Positions 1-5,506 of a stretch of 6,336 nucleotides of DNA are shown in pieces (the stretch's first letter is position 1; each line of letters starts with the position of its first letter). Origin of the DNA: Verrucomicrobiota bacterium (GTDB taxonomy: Bacteria > Verrucomicrobiota > Verrucomicrobiia > Verrucomicrobiales > Akkermansiaceae); contig VFJU01000217.1 of NCBI GenBank assembly GCA_009885905.1, positions 1 through 6,336 on the forward strand. The letters run 5' to 3'. The translations under genes and the position numbers were made by a program. The notes under the pieces were generated by a model. It was not told the origin of the DNA and made no database searches. It was given only the letters and a program-made list of their open reading frames with translations.

Positions 1-142
1 TCCCGCCAGCACCGTAAATCGTGAGCGCCTCGCACCAGGCATCGAAGTGAGCCGGCATTGAATCGATCAATGTTCCATCACAATCAAAAATCACTGCGTC
101 AAAACCGTTTGATGGAAAAGAAAAAGGTCCAATACTTGCCAT
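1..142 (-). CDS. HAD-superfamily hydrolase, beta-phosphoglucomutase-like (partial, N-terminal 47 residues)
   Basis: Only the N-terminus is present; the gene runs off the left edge. Reading from the ATG at 142-140, the first 47 codons hold the HAD motif I, F-D-C-D-G-T-L-I-D-S, at residues 19-28, with D20 as the predicted phosphoaspartate nucleophile and D22 as the acid/base. It is followed by M-P-A-H-F-D-A-W, typical of subfamily IA (beta-phosphoglucomutase-like) enzymes, in which the cap domain starts just after motif I. Family members are cytoplasmic phosphatases or phosphomutases acting on small sugar phosphates; the substrate cannot be read from this fragment. It lies 95 nt downstream of the UDP-glucose pyrophosphorylase gene on the same strand, so the two may be co-transcribed and both act on hexose phosphates (inference). 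No clear Shine-Dalgarno is seen; GATAGGGGC about 10 nt upstream is the only G-rich stretch. The family call is firm, the specific reaction is not. Confidence 0.85.
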   Translation of the reverse strand, partial: MASIGPFSFPSNGFDAVIFDCDGTLIDSMPAHFDAWCEALTIYGAGG

Positions 143-182
143 AACGTAGAAGCCCCTATCCGTAGTCGTAGGAATTGGCAAG

Positions 183-240
183 AGCGAGAAGAGACAAATT
201 TCAATCTCGCTGACCCAGCGTCATCGCACTCCTTGGGTCA
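183..240 (-). other. Two adjacent inverted repeats between the UGPase stop and the HAD gene
   Basis: Two perfect 7-bp inverted repeats lie back to back. TGACCCA (211-217) pairs with TGGGTCA (234-240) across 16 nt, and that arm contains the stop codon of the UGPase gene. AGCGAGA (183-189) pairs with TCTCGCT (205-211) across 15 nt. The two share base 211. Neither is followed by a clear T-run on the minus strand, so this is not a standard intrinsic terminator; it may be an intercistronic RNA structure that attenuates or protects the upstream message (inference). Confidence 0.35.
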
Positions 241-1665
241 GAGACTAACCGTCAAATTTTCATAAACTCCGGCTTTTACGACCCTTTGTTCGTTGCTAGA
301 GTTTTCAAATCGCACATCCCCCTTCACAACTACGCCGGGTTCGATTTTCATCAATCCGCTTATTTTTAGTGATTTACAACCAATTAAGCTTGGAACCCCC
401 AGTGCCTCGATTTGATCTACCAGCTTGTATTCGTCCGAAAGTAAAATGACAGGGGGGATTCCCGCGCGGCTTGCTGCGAGGCGCACTTGTCCATCGGCCA
501 ACACCTCGTAGGCATTCGAGCGTAGCGCCAATAAATCGCCCGTGGTCTTGACCGGAGCGAACCGACTGCGCGGAACCTCAAGCGCTTCAGCCCCTGCGAA
601 ACACTCGATAGCGGCACCCATCGCGATTTCCAACTGCACCACCGCCGTGGATTGTTTATCCCTGGCATCCACGCATTTATTGTTACGAATCATCGGAAGC
701 GGCAGCACTCCGGAGTCGGCAGCAAGTTGGTCACTGAGGAGGTCTAGCCGCAACCAAAGGCTGTTCGTATTGAAATATTGATGACGATCGATGTCTTGAA
801 ACGCCTCAGAATCTTGTTCCAAACATTGTGCAACCTCGCGGAGCAGCAATCGTCCATCGGACTTTCTAACCGCCAAGTGCCCTCCTTTGCGATCTGCAGC
901 GGTGCGGCGTGTCACCTCCATCAAAAACGGTGCGCCGGATTGTGCGAAATAATTTAAAATGATCGGATCGAGGATGGCACCGAGGTTATCCGAGTTAGAA
1001 ACGAAAGCGTATTTAACGCCCTCCGCCAGCAAGCGCTTGAGCCACCCGCTACCGATTAACGCTGGGTAAAGATCGCCATGTCCTGGCGGATACCATTCCA
1101 AGTCTGGATCGGACGGCCAATCGACAGGGAGAAGGGTGGCGGCATCAATCTTCGGGATCTGACTCTGCATCATTTCCACCTCCGAGGCTTCTGCTAGACC
1201 CTGCTCGCGGTATTTTTCCAAGTGCTGTAAAGTTTCTCCACTTGTGCTGAAGCTGTTCATCAAAAGTAGACGGACATTCGCGCCGCTTAATTTCCTTATA
1301 TCCAAAATCTGACGCACCATTAGATCTAAGAAGTTCACTCCATCGCGCACGGCGAGAAGACTCTTGGGTCCTTGCAAACCCATACCCGTGCCAAGTCCAC
1401 CATTGAGTTTGATGACTACTGATTGACTTAACAATTCAAGATTCACCTCCCCCTTCCCCGCGATTTTTTCAAACGACGGCAACCCCTCGGCGGGCATAAT
1501 TTCCGATTCAGGGATCATCCCTGTTTCATTACGCACCAACGCCTCGTAATTGCGGCGAAAGGCACGGATCGCGGCATCCCCCATGCCTGCTGCTACCATT
1601 TTTGTCTCGAAAGCGGTGAAGTTTCCCATCATTTGAATTATTTCGAGGGAAACTTGCATAATCAT
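238..1665 (-). CDS. UTP--glucose-1-phosphate uridylyltransferase, eukaryotic UGP2-type (UDPGP family)
   Basis: This cytoplasmic enzyme should make UDP-glucose and pyrophosphate from UTP and glucose 1-phosphate, supplying glycosyl donor for envelope polysaccharide, glycogen or trehalose. The 475-residue length fits the UDPGP family. Visible family features are the nucleotide-binding loop L-N-G-G-L-G-T-G-M-G-L-Q-G-P-K-S at residues 87-102; W-Y-P-P-G-H-G-D-L-Y at 191-200; F-V-S-N-S-D-N-L-G at 221-229, in the sugar-nucleotide site; F-N-T-N-S-L-W at 298-304; V-P-R-S-R-F-A-P-V-K-T-T-G-D at 364-377; and a C-terminal hexapeptide-like beta-helix (about 430-470, with I-S-G-L-M-K-I-E-P-G). This is the eukaryotic-style enzyme, unrelated in sequence to bacterial GalU. 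The start is uncertain: ATG codons occur at residues 1, 3, 12 and 13 and none has a good Shine-Dalgarno; homology-like sequence begins around residue 14, so residue 12 or 13 (1632 or 1629) is possible. A UDP-N-acetylhexosamine pyrophosphorylase is less likely given the GTGMG loop. Confidence 0.93.
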   Translation of the reverse strand: MIMQVSLEIIQMMGNFTAFETKMVAAGMGDAAIRAFRRNYEALVRNETGMIPESEIMPAEGLPSFEKIAGKGEVNLELLSQSVVIKLNGGLGTGMGLQGPKSLLAVRDGVNFLDLMVRQILDIRKLSGANVRLLLMNSFSTSGETLQHLEKYREQGLAEASEVEMMQSQIPKIDAATLLPVDWPSDPDLEWYPPGHGDLYPALIGSGWLKRLLAEGVKYAFVSNSDNLGAILDPIILNYFAQSGAPFLMEVTRRTAADRKGGHLAVRKSDGRLLLREVAQCLEQDSEAFQDIDRHQYFNTNSLWLRLDLLSDQLAADSGVLPLPMIRNNKCVDARDKQSTAVVQLEIAMGAAIECFAGAEALEVPRSRFAPVKTTGDLLALRSNAYEVLADGQVRLAASRAGIPPVILLSDEYKLVDQIEALGVPSLIGCKSLKISGLMKIEPGVVVKGDVRFENSSNEQRVVKAGVYENLTVSL

Positions 1666-1750
1666 CGACGGTCGGTCACGCGGAAAAATTAGACTGGTTT
1701 TTCACTTCCGTTTGCCAATTGCCTGTTTAGACCGATTCTTATACCGTTGG
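1666..1750. promoter_or_regulatory. Divergent intergenic region with TTGCC direct repeat
   Basis: This short spacer separates the UGPase gene (minus) from the protease gene (plus) and must hold the promoter for at least one of them. It contains the direct repeat TTGCC-AA-TTGCC (1712-1723). On the plus strand, TTGCCT (1719-1724) and TATACC (1740-1745) make a weak -35/-10 pair with a 15-nt spacer. On the minus strand, TTGGCA (1717-1712) could be a -35 element but no convincing -10 box follows at the usual distance. The specific boxes are tentative. Confidence 0.25.
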
Positions 1751-1816
1751 ATGAATGAAAAATCTCTGCCGCCCTCCCGAAAGATAAATCTTCCTCAGTT
1801 GCCCATCAATTTGTGA
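1751..1816 (+). CDS. Possible 21-aa upstream ORF overlapping the protease start by 4 nt
   Basis: An ATG at 1751 opens a 21-codon frame (begins M-N-E-K-S-L-P-P-S-R-K, ends P-I-N-L) that stops at TGA 1814-1816. The stop overlaps the GTG start of the protease gene in the arrangement GTGA, a geometry typical of translational coupling by re-initiation. No good Shine-Dalgarno precedes the ATG. The peptide has four basic residues and no recognisable domain. It could be a leader peptide, or it could be the true basic N-terminus of the protease, separated by a one-base frame difference (real frameshift or sequencing error). It may equally be chance, as ORFs this short are common. Confidence 0.25.
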   Translation: MNEKSLPPSRKINLPQLPINL

Positions 1817-3810
1817 ACTATCAGAATCCAATTCTAGCGCTGGCATGGATCAGTTTGTTTTCTACCACCCCGGTGGATGCCGACTGGCGTGATGAAATTG
1901 GATTCACCCGCTTGCAGTTGCTAGCGGGTTCCGAGTTACCGACCGCACCCAGTCAGGGACTGGCTCAGATCGAGGCGCCAGAAAATGGGGCAAACTACCT
2001 CCCAGATTCTGCGAATACATTATTCAGTGGTAAGACCTTCGTAGCAAAAACAAGTGCCACGGGTGTGAGTAATCACGCCACCCACGTCGCAACGAATTTT
2101 TATGGTACCACCAGCCAGCTTCCAGGTGCATGCTCCGTAGATATTTATAATGTGAATCAATGGCTCTATTCCGATTTCCTGAAAACTGGGACATCAAGTT
2201 TTCCTGCAATTGAATCCCGTGCCATACAAAACCACAGTTGGGTGGGAGGCACAGCCAGCGATACAGAAATGATTCGACGGCTTGATTACGCCATTCACCG
2301 TGATGGATTCGTATGCGTTGTTGGTACGGACAATGAGAATTCCACCACACTACCAATTCTTCTCAGTCACGCTTACAACGCGATCACCGTGGGCCGCGAT
2401 GATGGTGGACACAGTGCCGGACTCACCACCGTCGACGGTGTGGGTCGAATAAAACCTGACATCGTCGCTCCCAGCACCAATCCAGAATATGCAACGAGCT
2501 GGACCACTCCCATGGTGGCTGGATCTGCAGGATTACTCTACACAAAATTGGCAGCAACTCCGTATTCCATCGCTGCTGTGGACCGCGCTCGCGTTGTCAA
2601 ATCGTTATTGCTCGCATCCGCCACGAAAAACACTCTGCCAACTTGGTCGAACAACGCGACATCGCCACTCGACAGCGTCTACGGTGCCGGTGAGCTGAAT
2701 ATTTATCACGCCTATAGCACACTCCGCGCTGGCAAAGCCACCGCATCCACCTCAGTTCAATACGGTCTCCGCGGATGGGCGACAGAATCCATCACATCGA
2801 GCGCGGTGAAATCCTATTATTTCAGTATCCCACCAGGTGCCACTTCTTCTCCACTCACTGGAGTTCTAACATGGAATAGAATCGCTTCAAAAGCCGGAAT
2901 CAACACATGGAACTCATCGCTCGCCAATTTAAGCCTCCGCCTCTATCATGCGAATGGATTCACTCAGGGAACTGAAGTAGCATCCAGCACCAGTCAGGTG
3001 GACAACCTAGAACTTATCCACCAACCCGCGCTTTCGCCCGGGACTTATGTCTGGGTGGTTCAAAGTGCCTCGACCACTTCCACTTCCTATTCACTCGCAT
3101 GGCACAGTCTCCCCACCGTGACGATCGTCGCATCAATTCCCACAGCAAAAGAGATCAATAGCCAAGCTGGACAATTCACCGTTACCCGCACGGGTGACAC
3201 CACCCTGCCATTACTCGTGCCACTCACTCGAAGTGGCAGTGCGATCTCCGGGACTCATTTTCAACCGATCCCCAACACCTTAACGATCCTCGCTGGCCAA
3301 GCCTCTGGAACACTAACAGTCACACCTACTGCCGATTCTCTTGCTCAAGGCAATCGTAGCGTGATCGTTGCAATCGGCACCGACTTCGCTCTCATCCAAG
3401 GAAACACGAATACCGCCAATGTTACGATCGAAGACAAACCTTTCGATACATGGCGATTTGAAAATTTCGCAGGTGTTGAATTAACGAACCCATCCATTTC
3501 GGGTGACTTGGTAGATCCAGATGGAGATTCGCTTACAAACCTAACGGAATACGCGTTTGACCTTCCACCAAAGACGCCAAGTATTTCACAAGCTCAGATG
3601 TCAACTATCGGTGGCTATCTGGCTCTTTCAGCAACAAAAAACAGCAATGCTACGGATATCACTTGGGATGCGCAAGTGACCCAAGATTTTATTTCGTGGG
3701 CACCCACGGTGATCATCACCAACACGGCCACCGCATTCACTGCTAGAGACCAAGTGCCGAAAAGCACATATAACAAAAGGTTTATCCGCCTTAAAATCAC
3801 CCGACCCTGA
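1813..3810 (+). CDS. Secreted subtilisin-like (S8 family) serine protease with Calx-beta and calcium-loop C-terminal modules
   Basis: The 665-residue product looks like an exported peptidase. Residues 1-23 form a signal-peptide-like segment (hydrophobic I-L-A-L-A-W-I-S-L-F, cleavage plausible after V-D-A) but lack N-terminal positive charge. The S8 domain spans about 45-305: H88 in N-H-A-T-H-V-A, S229 in A-T-S-W-T-T-P-M-V-A-G, plus the supporting motifs A-I-T-V-G at 190-194 and K-P-D-I-V-A-P at 214-220. The usual catalytic Asp position reads L-A-Q-I-E54-A, so Glu replaces Asp, and the oxyanion A-G-N reads V-G-T172. Then come a beta-sandwich like the post-catalytic domain of other subtilases (about 325-432, D-N-L-E and L-S-P-G-T-Y), a Calx-beta domain (about 434-541), and a C-terminal module with the EF-hand-like loop D568-P-D-G-D-S-L-T-N-L-T-E579, ending R-F-I-R-L-K. 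There is no I9-type prodomain. GTG 1813 is the only usual start near the N-terminus, since the frame is closed by TGA at 1756 and has no ATG or TTG between. Activity is likely but unproven because of the substitutions. Confidence 0.88.
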   Translation: MNYQNPILALAWISLFSTTPVDADWRDEIGFTRLQLLAGSELPTAPSQGLAQIEAPENGANYLPDSANTLFSGKTFVAKTSATGVSNHATHVATNFYGTTSQLPGACSVDIYNVNQWLYSDFLKTGTSSFPAIESRAIQNHSWVGGTASDTEMIRRLDYAIHRDGFVCVVGTDNENSTTLPILLSHAYNAITVGRDDGGHSAGLTTVDGVGRIKPDIVAPSTNPEYATSWTTPMVAGSAGLLYTKLAATPYSIAAVDRARVVKSLLLASATKNTLPTWSNNATSPLDSVYGAGELNIYHAYSTLRAGKATASTSVQYGLRGWATESITSSAVKSYYFSIPPGATSSPLTGVLTWNRIASKAGINTWNSSLANLSLRLYHANGFTQGTEVASSTSQVDNLELIHQPALSPGTYVWVVQSASTTSTSYSLAWHSLPTVTIVASIPTAKEINSQAGQFTVTRTGDTTLPLLVPLTRSGSAISGTHFQPIPNTLTILAGQASGTLTVTPTADSLAQGNRSVIVAIGTDFALIQGNTNTANVTIEDKPFDTWRFENFAGVELTNPSISGDLVDPDGDSLTNLTEYAFDLPPKTPSISQAQMSTIGGYLALSATKNSNATDITWDAQVTQDFISWAPTVIITNTATAFTARDQVPKSTYNKRFIRLKITRP

Positions 3811-3825
3811 TGAGTATCATCGGGG
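3805..3825 (+). other. Hairpin over the protease stop codon
   Basis: CCCTGATGA (3805-3813) pairs with TCATCGGGG (3817-3825) over 9 bp with one G-U pair and a 3-nt loop. It includes the stop codon and a second in-frame TGA directly after it (3811-3813). No T-run follows, so it is more likely an mRNA 3'-end structure than a terminator, or an accessory to the strong hairpin 40 nt further on. Confidence 0.3.
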
Positions 3826-3865
3826 CAATACGACTCCGCCACGAGCGGGTCAGGTCTTAAAATGA

Positions 3866-3909
3866 CCACGGGCGTCGGGTCCCTATTACCGACGCCCGTG
3901 GGCCCTTTT
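3866..3909 (+). terminator. Strong hairpin terminator, possibly bidirectional
   Basis: CCACGGGCGTCGG (3866-3878) and CCGACGCCCGTGG (3889-3901) form a perfect 13-bp GC-rich stem with a 10-nt loop, 55 nt after the protease stop. On the plus strand the stem is followed by GCCC and then TTTT (3906-3909), with a second TTTT further on, so the T-tract is short and slightly displaced. On the minus strand the stem is followed by TCATTTTAAG, so the same hairpin could also stop transcripts arriving from the small gene at 4049-4288. The stem is unmistakable; the directionality is inferred. Confidence 0.7.
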
Positions 3910-4048
3910 GGGGGGCTTTTGTGCTATCCCTTACAAAAATTAAGTTATCACGATTTATGAAGTTCTCTATACCCTGATCGCGTAATGCCAAATCAATCGG
4001 GATAACTCGCTCTCTAATGCGGCAAGACTCGCTCAGCCCAGAAGCCCG

Positions 4049-4288
4049 TCAATTTCTCCGCCGAAAAATCAGCAGCAAACCAATCGAGCCGATCGCAACT
4101 CCCCAAGATGATAAATCGGCCTTGTTCCTAGACGACTCGGAGACTTGAACGACTTGTTCTTTTATCGGTTTTGACCAGACTTTCTCATCAAACAAATCGG
4201 TAGGCTTGAAGGAAACCGAAGCGAATATTCCAGCGATCGCTAAAAAAGTAAAAATTAAAACCATCGCAATCGAATAACTTCTGCTCAT
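4049..4288 (-). CDS. Small membrane protein with PEP-CTERM-like C-terminal tail (hypothetical)
   Basis: The 79-residue product is not recognised as a named family. Residues 8-25 (A-M-V-L-I-F-T-F-L-A-I-A-G-I-F-A) after a short M-S-R-S-Y start look like a signal peptide or membrane anchor. A polar stretch of about 35 residues follows (K-P-T-D-L-F-D-E-K-V-W-S-K-P). The protein ends W-G-V-A-I-G-S-I-G-L-L-L-I-F-R-R-R-N, a glycine-rich hydrophobic segment plus an arginine cluster, the layout of exosortase/PEP-CTERM-type sorting tails, but without the Pro-Glu-Pro box; S-S-W stands in its place. It may be a processed surface peptide or a two-pass membrane protein. Support for a real gene comes from the coherent membrane topology, a plausible promoter upstream (4331-4358) and a terminator-type hairpin downstream (3866-3901). 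Its start lacks a Shine-Dalgarno. It is transcribed away from moxR, and no functional link can be read from the sequence. Confidence 0.6.
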   Translation of the reverse strand: MSRSYSIAMVLIFTFLAIAGIFASVSFKPTDLFDEKVWSKPIKEQVVQVSESSRNKADLSSWGVAIGSIGLLLIFRRRN

Positions 4289-4330
4289 AATTTTACGGGG
4301 GGAGGAAAGATTTAATAAAAGAACTTCACT

Positions 4331-4358
4331 ACCATAAAAAAATTTTTCCGATCGTCAA
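4331..4358 (-). promoter_or_regulatory. Sigma-70-like promoter candidate for the small membrane protein gene
   Basis: On the minus strand TTGACG (4358-4353) and TATGGT (4336-4331) are separated by 16 nt, matching the -35 and -10 consensus at 5/6 and 4/6 positions. The sequence just upstream of the -35 is very AT-rich (AATATTAAATAT), like an UP element. The predicted start of transcription would leave a leader of roughly 35 nt before the ATG at 4288. This is a pattern match by eye only. Confidence 0.4.
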
Positions 4359-4368
4359 TATTTAATAT

Positions 4369-4397
4369 TTTCCGAACAATTTTCAGGACGATATATT
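4369..4397 (+). promoter_or_regulatory. Weak promoter candidate for the moxR operon
   Basis: TATATT (4392-4397) is a good -10 box. TTTCCG (4369-4374), 17 nt upstream, is a poor -35 box. Transcription from here would begin around 4404, giving a short leader before the 30-codon ORF at 4429. It lies in the AT-rich divergent spacer and would be nearly back to back with the minus-strand promoter candidate. Confidence 0.22.
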
Positions 4398-4428
4398 CGC
4401 AAGGGTCACTCACCGTCCGAGGTGGACA

Positions 4429-4521
4429 ATGATAATTGTGAATCCAATGAAATTCCTACCTTTGACGGTTGCACAGAACGGTTGGCATGGCAGAGTCTGT
4501 ATAGAAATCGATGACAACTGA
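4429..4521 (+). CDS. Possible 30-aa leader ORF overlapping the moxR start by 11 nt
   Basis: The ATG at 4429 is preceded by GAGGTGG (4419-4425), with 6 nt between GAGG and the ATG: the best Shine-Dalgarno in this window. The frame encodes 30 residues (starts M-I-I-V-N-P-M-K-F-L-P-L, ends I-E-I-D-D-N) and stops at TGA 4519-4521, inside the moxR coding sequence, whose ATG is at 4511. The moxR start has no Shine-Dalgarno and is preceded in frame by TAG at 4502, so it cannot extend upstream. This layout would suit translational coupling of moxR to a leader peptide. The peptide matches no family I know and could be chance despite the good ribosome site. Confidence 0.35.
   Translation: MIIVNPMKFLPLTVAQNGWHGRVCIEIDDN
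4465..4484 (+). repeat. Short direct repeat ACGGTTG x2 upstream of moxR
   Basis: ACGGTTG occurs at 4465-4471 and again at 4478-4484, a 13-bp period, about 27 nt before the moxR ATG. It lies inside the possible leader ORF. It could be an operator half-site pair or chance; no regulator is identified. Confidence 0.25.
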
Positions 4522-5494
4522 AACCTTGCAAGAACAGATCGCGGAAACAAGTGGTTGGATCCAGACGGTGAAAAATGAAATGGCTCAGGTCCTTGTGGGC
4601 CAAGAGCGATTGGTCGACCGCTTATTAATCGGGTTGCTTTGTAATGGCCACATCCTTCTTGAGGGGGTCCCGGGACTGGCAAAAACTCTGGCAGTTAAGG
4701 CACTTTCTGGTTCATTGCATGCATCCTTCGCACGATTTCAATTCACGCCAGATCTACTTCCCGCCGACTTGGTAGGAACAATGGTTTATCATCCCCACGA
4801 TTCAAAATTTGAGCCAAAACTAGGGCCAATTTTCAATAATTTGATCCTTGCAGACGAAATCAACCGGGCTCCAGCCAAGGTTCAGTCCGCACTGCTCGAA
4901 GCGATGCAAGAGCGGCAAGTGACCCTCGGCGACCGCTCTTACCCACTACCCAATCCGTTCCTCGTCCTTGCGACCCAAAATCCGATCGATCAGGAAGGCA
5001 CTTATCAACTCCCAGAGGCGCAACTTGACCGATTCTTGCTGAAAGTGACCGTCGGCTACCCAACCAAAGACGAGGAACTGGAAATTCTGGACCGGATGGC
5101 CACATCGACACCGCCCTACCAAACCAAAACGGTCGCTACTCCTGAGCAAGTCGCCGCCTCTCGTGAGTTGGTGAATCAAATTTATATCGATCCCTCAATT
5201 CGCAAATACATCGTGCAAATAATCCACACGACACGTTTTCCGGGATTGATTGATGCATCGCTCAAGAATCTCGTCCGCTCTGGCGCATCACCACGCGGTA
5301 CCATCAATCTAGCCCTCACCTCTCGTGCACGGGCGTTCATGCAGGGGCGAGCATTTGTTACACCGCAAGACGTCAAGGACATGGCGTTAGACGTTCTTCG
5401 TCATCGGATTCTGCTAACCTACGAAGCTGAGGCTGAGGACATGACCACCGACTCCGTGATCCAACGTATCATGAGTAAAGTTGCCGTACCCTAA
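4511..5494 (+). CDS. MoxR-family AAA+ ATPase
   Basis: The 327-residue protein is a standard-length MoxR AAA+ ATPase, a cytoplasmic chaperone-like motor that works with von Willebrand A-domain partners to remodel or activate target complexes. Visible motifs are Walker A G-V-P-G-L-A-K-T at 52-59; F-T-P-D-L-L-P-A-D-L-V-G at 78-89, typical of MoxR; Walker B L-I-L-A-D-E-I-N-R-A-P at 111-121, with D115 and E116; sensor 1 A-T-Q-N-P at 154-158; the L-P-E-A-Q-L-D-R-F segment at 167-175, with the predicted arginine finger R174; and sensor 2 in G-A-S-P-R-G at 258-263, within the C-terminal helical lid. All key residues are intact. It begins at the first possible start after an in-frame TAG (4502-4504), without its own Shine-Dalgarno. 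The DUF58 gene follows after 12 nt, so the two form an operon. The family call is secure; the target is unknown. Confidence 0.96.
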   Translation: MTTETLQEQIAETSGWIQTVKNEMAQVLVGQERLVDRLLIGLLCNGHILLEGVPGLAKTLAVKALSGSLHASFARFQFTPDLLPADLVGTMVYHPHDSKFEPKLGPIFNNLILADEINRAPAKVQSALLEAMQERQVTLGDRSYPLPNPFLVLATQNPIDQEGTYQLPEAQLDRFLLKVTVGYPTKDEELEILDRMATSTPPYQTKTVATPEQVAASRELVNQIYIDPSIRKYIVQIIHTTRFPGLIDASLKNLVRSGASPRGTINLALTSRARAFMQGRAFVTPQDVKDMALDVLRHRILLTYEAEAEDMTTDSVIQRIMSKVAVP

Positions 5495-5506
5495 GCATTG
5501 CTCACG

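Noticed and set aside
2024..2356. 110-codon minus-strand ORF inside the protease gene
   Set aside because: It is antisense to the S8 catalytic domain, its composition (many W, H, R) is that of a shadow frame, and no domain is visible.
3615..3869. 84-codon minus-strand ORF with a hydrophobic stretch overlapping the end of the protease gene
   Set aside because: It lies almost wholly antisense to the well-supported C-terminal module of the protease and overlaps the terminator hairpin; the hydrophobic run comes from complementing Thr/Asn/Ile-rich codons.
3910..4048. Intergenic stretch between the protease terminator and the small minus-strand gene
   Set aside because: It was read on both strands for small genes, tRNAs and hairpins; only a weak imperfect pairing near 3972-4001 was seen and no convincing feature.
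4300..4312. Run of G followed by GGAGG on the plus strand, resembling a strong ribosome site
   Set aside because: No ATG, GTG or TTG start with a meaningful frame follows at usable distance on the plus strand. On the minus strand it reads CCTCC, an anti-Shine-Dalgarno-like element in the leader of the small gene, probably coincidental.
4460..4510. TTGACG at 4462-4467 with TATAGA at 4500-4505 as a moxR promoter
   Set aside because: The spacer is 32 nt, far outside the 15-19 nt range, and transcription would start at or after the moxR ATG.
4406..4682. Overlapping minus-strand ORFs antisense to the moxR start
   Set aside because: Two frames cover the same stretch, neither has a recognisable domain or ribosome site, and they conflict with the clear MoxR coding frame.
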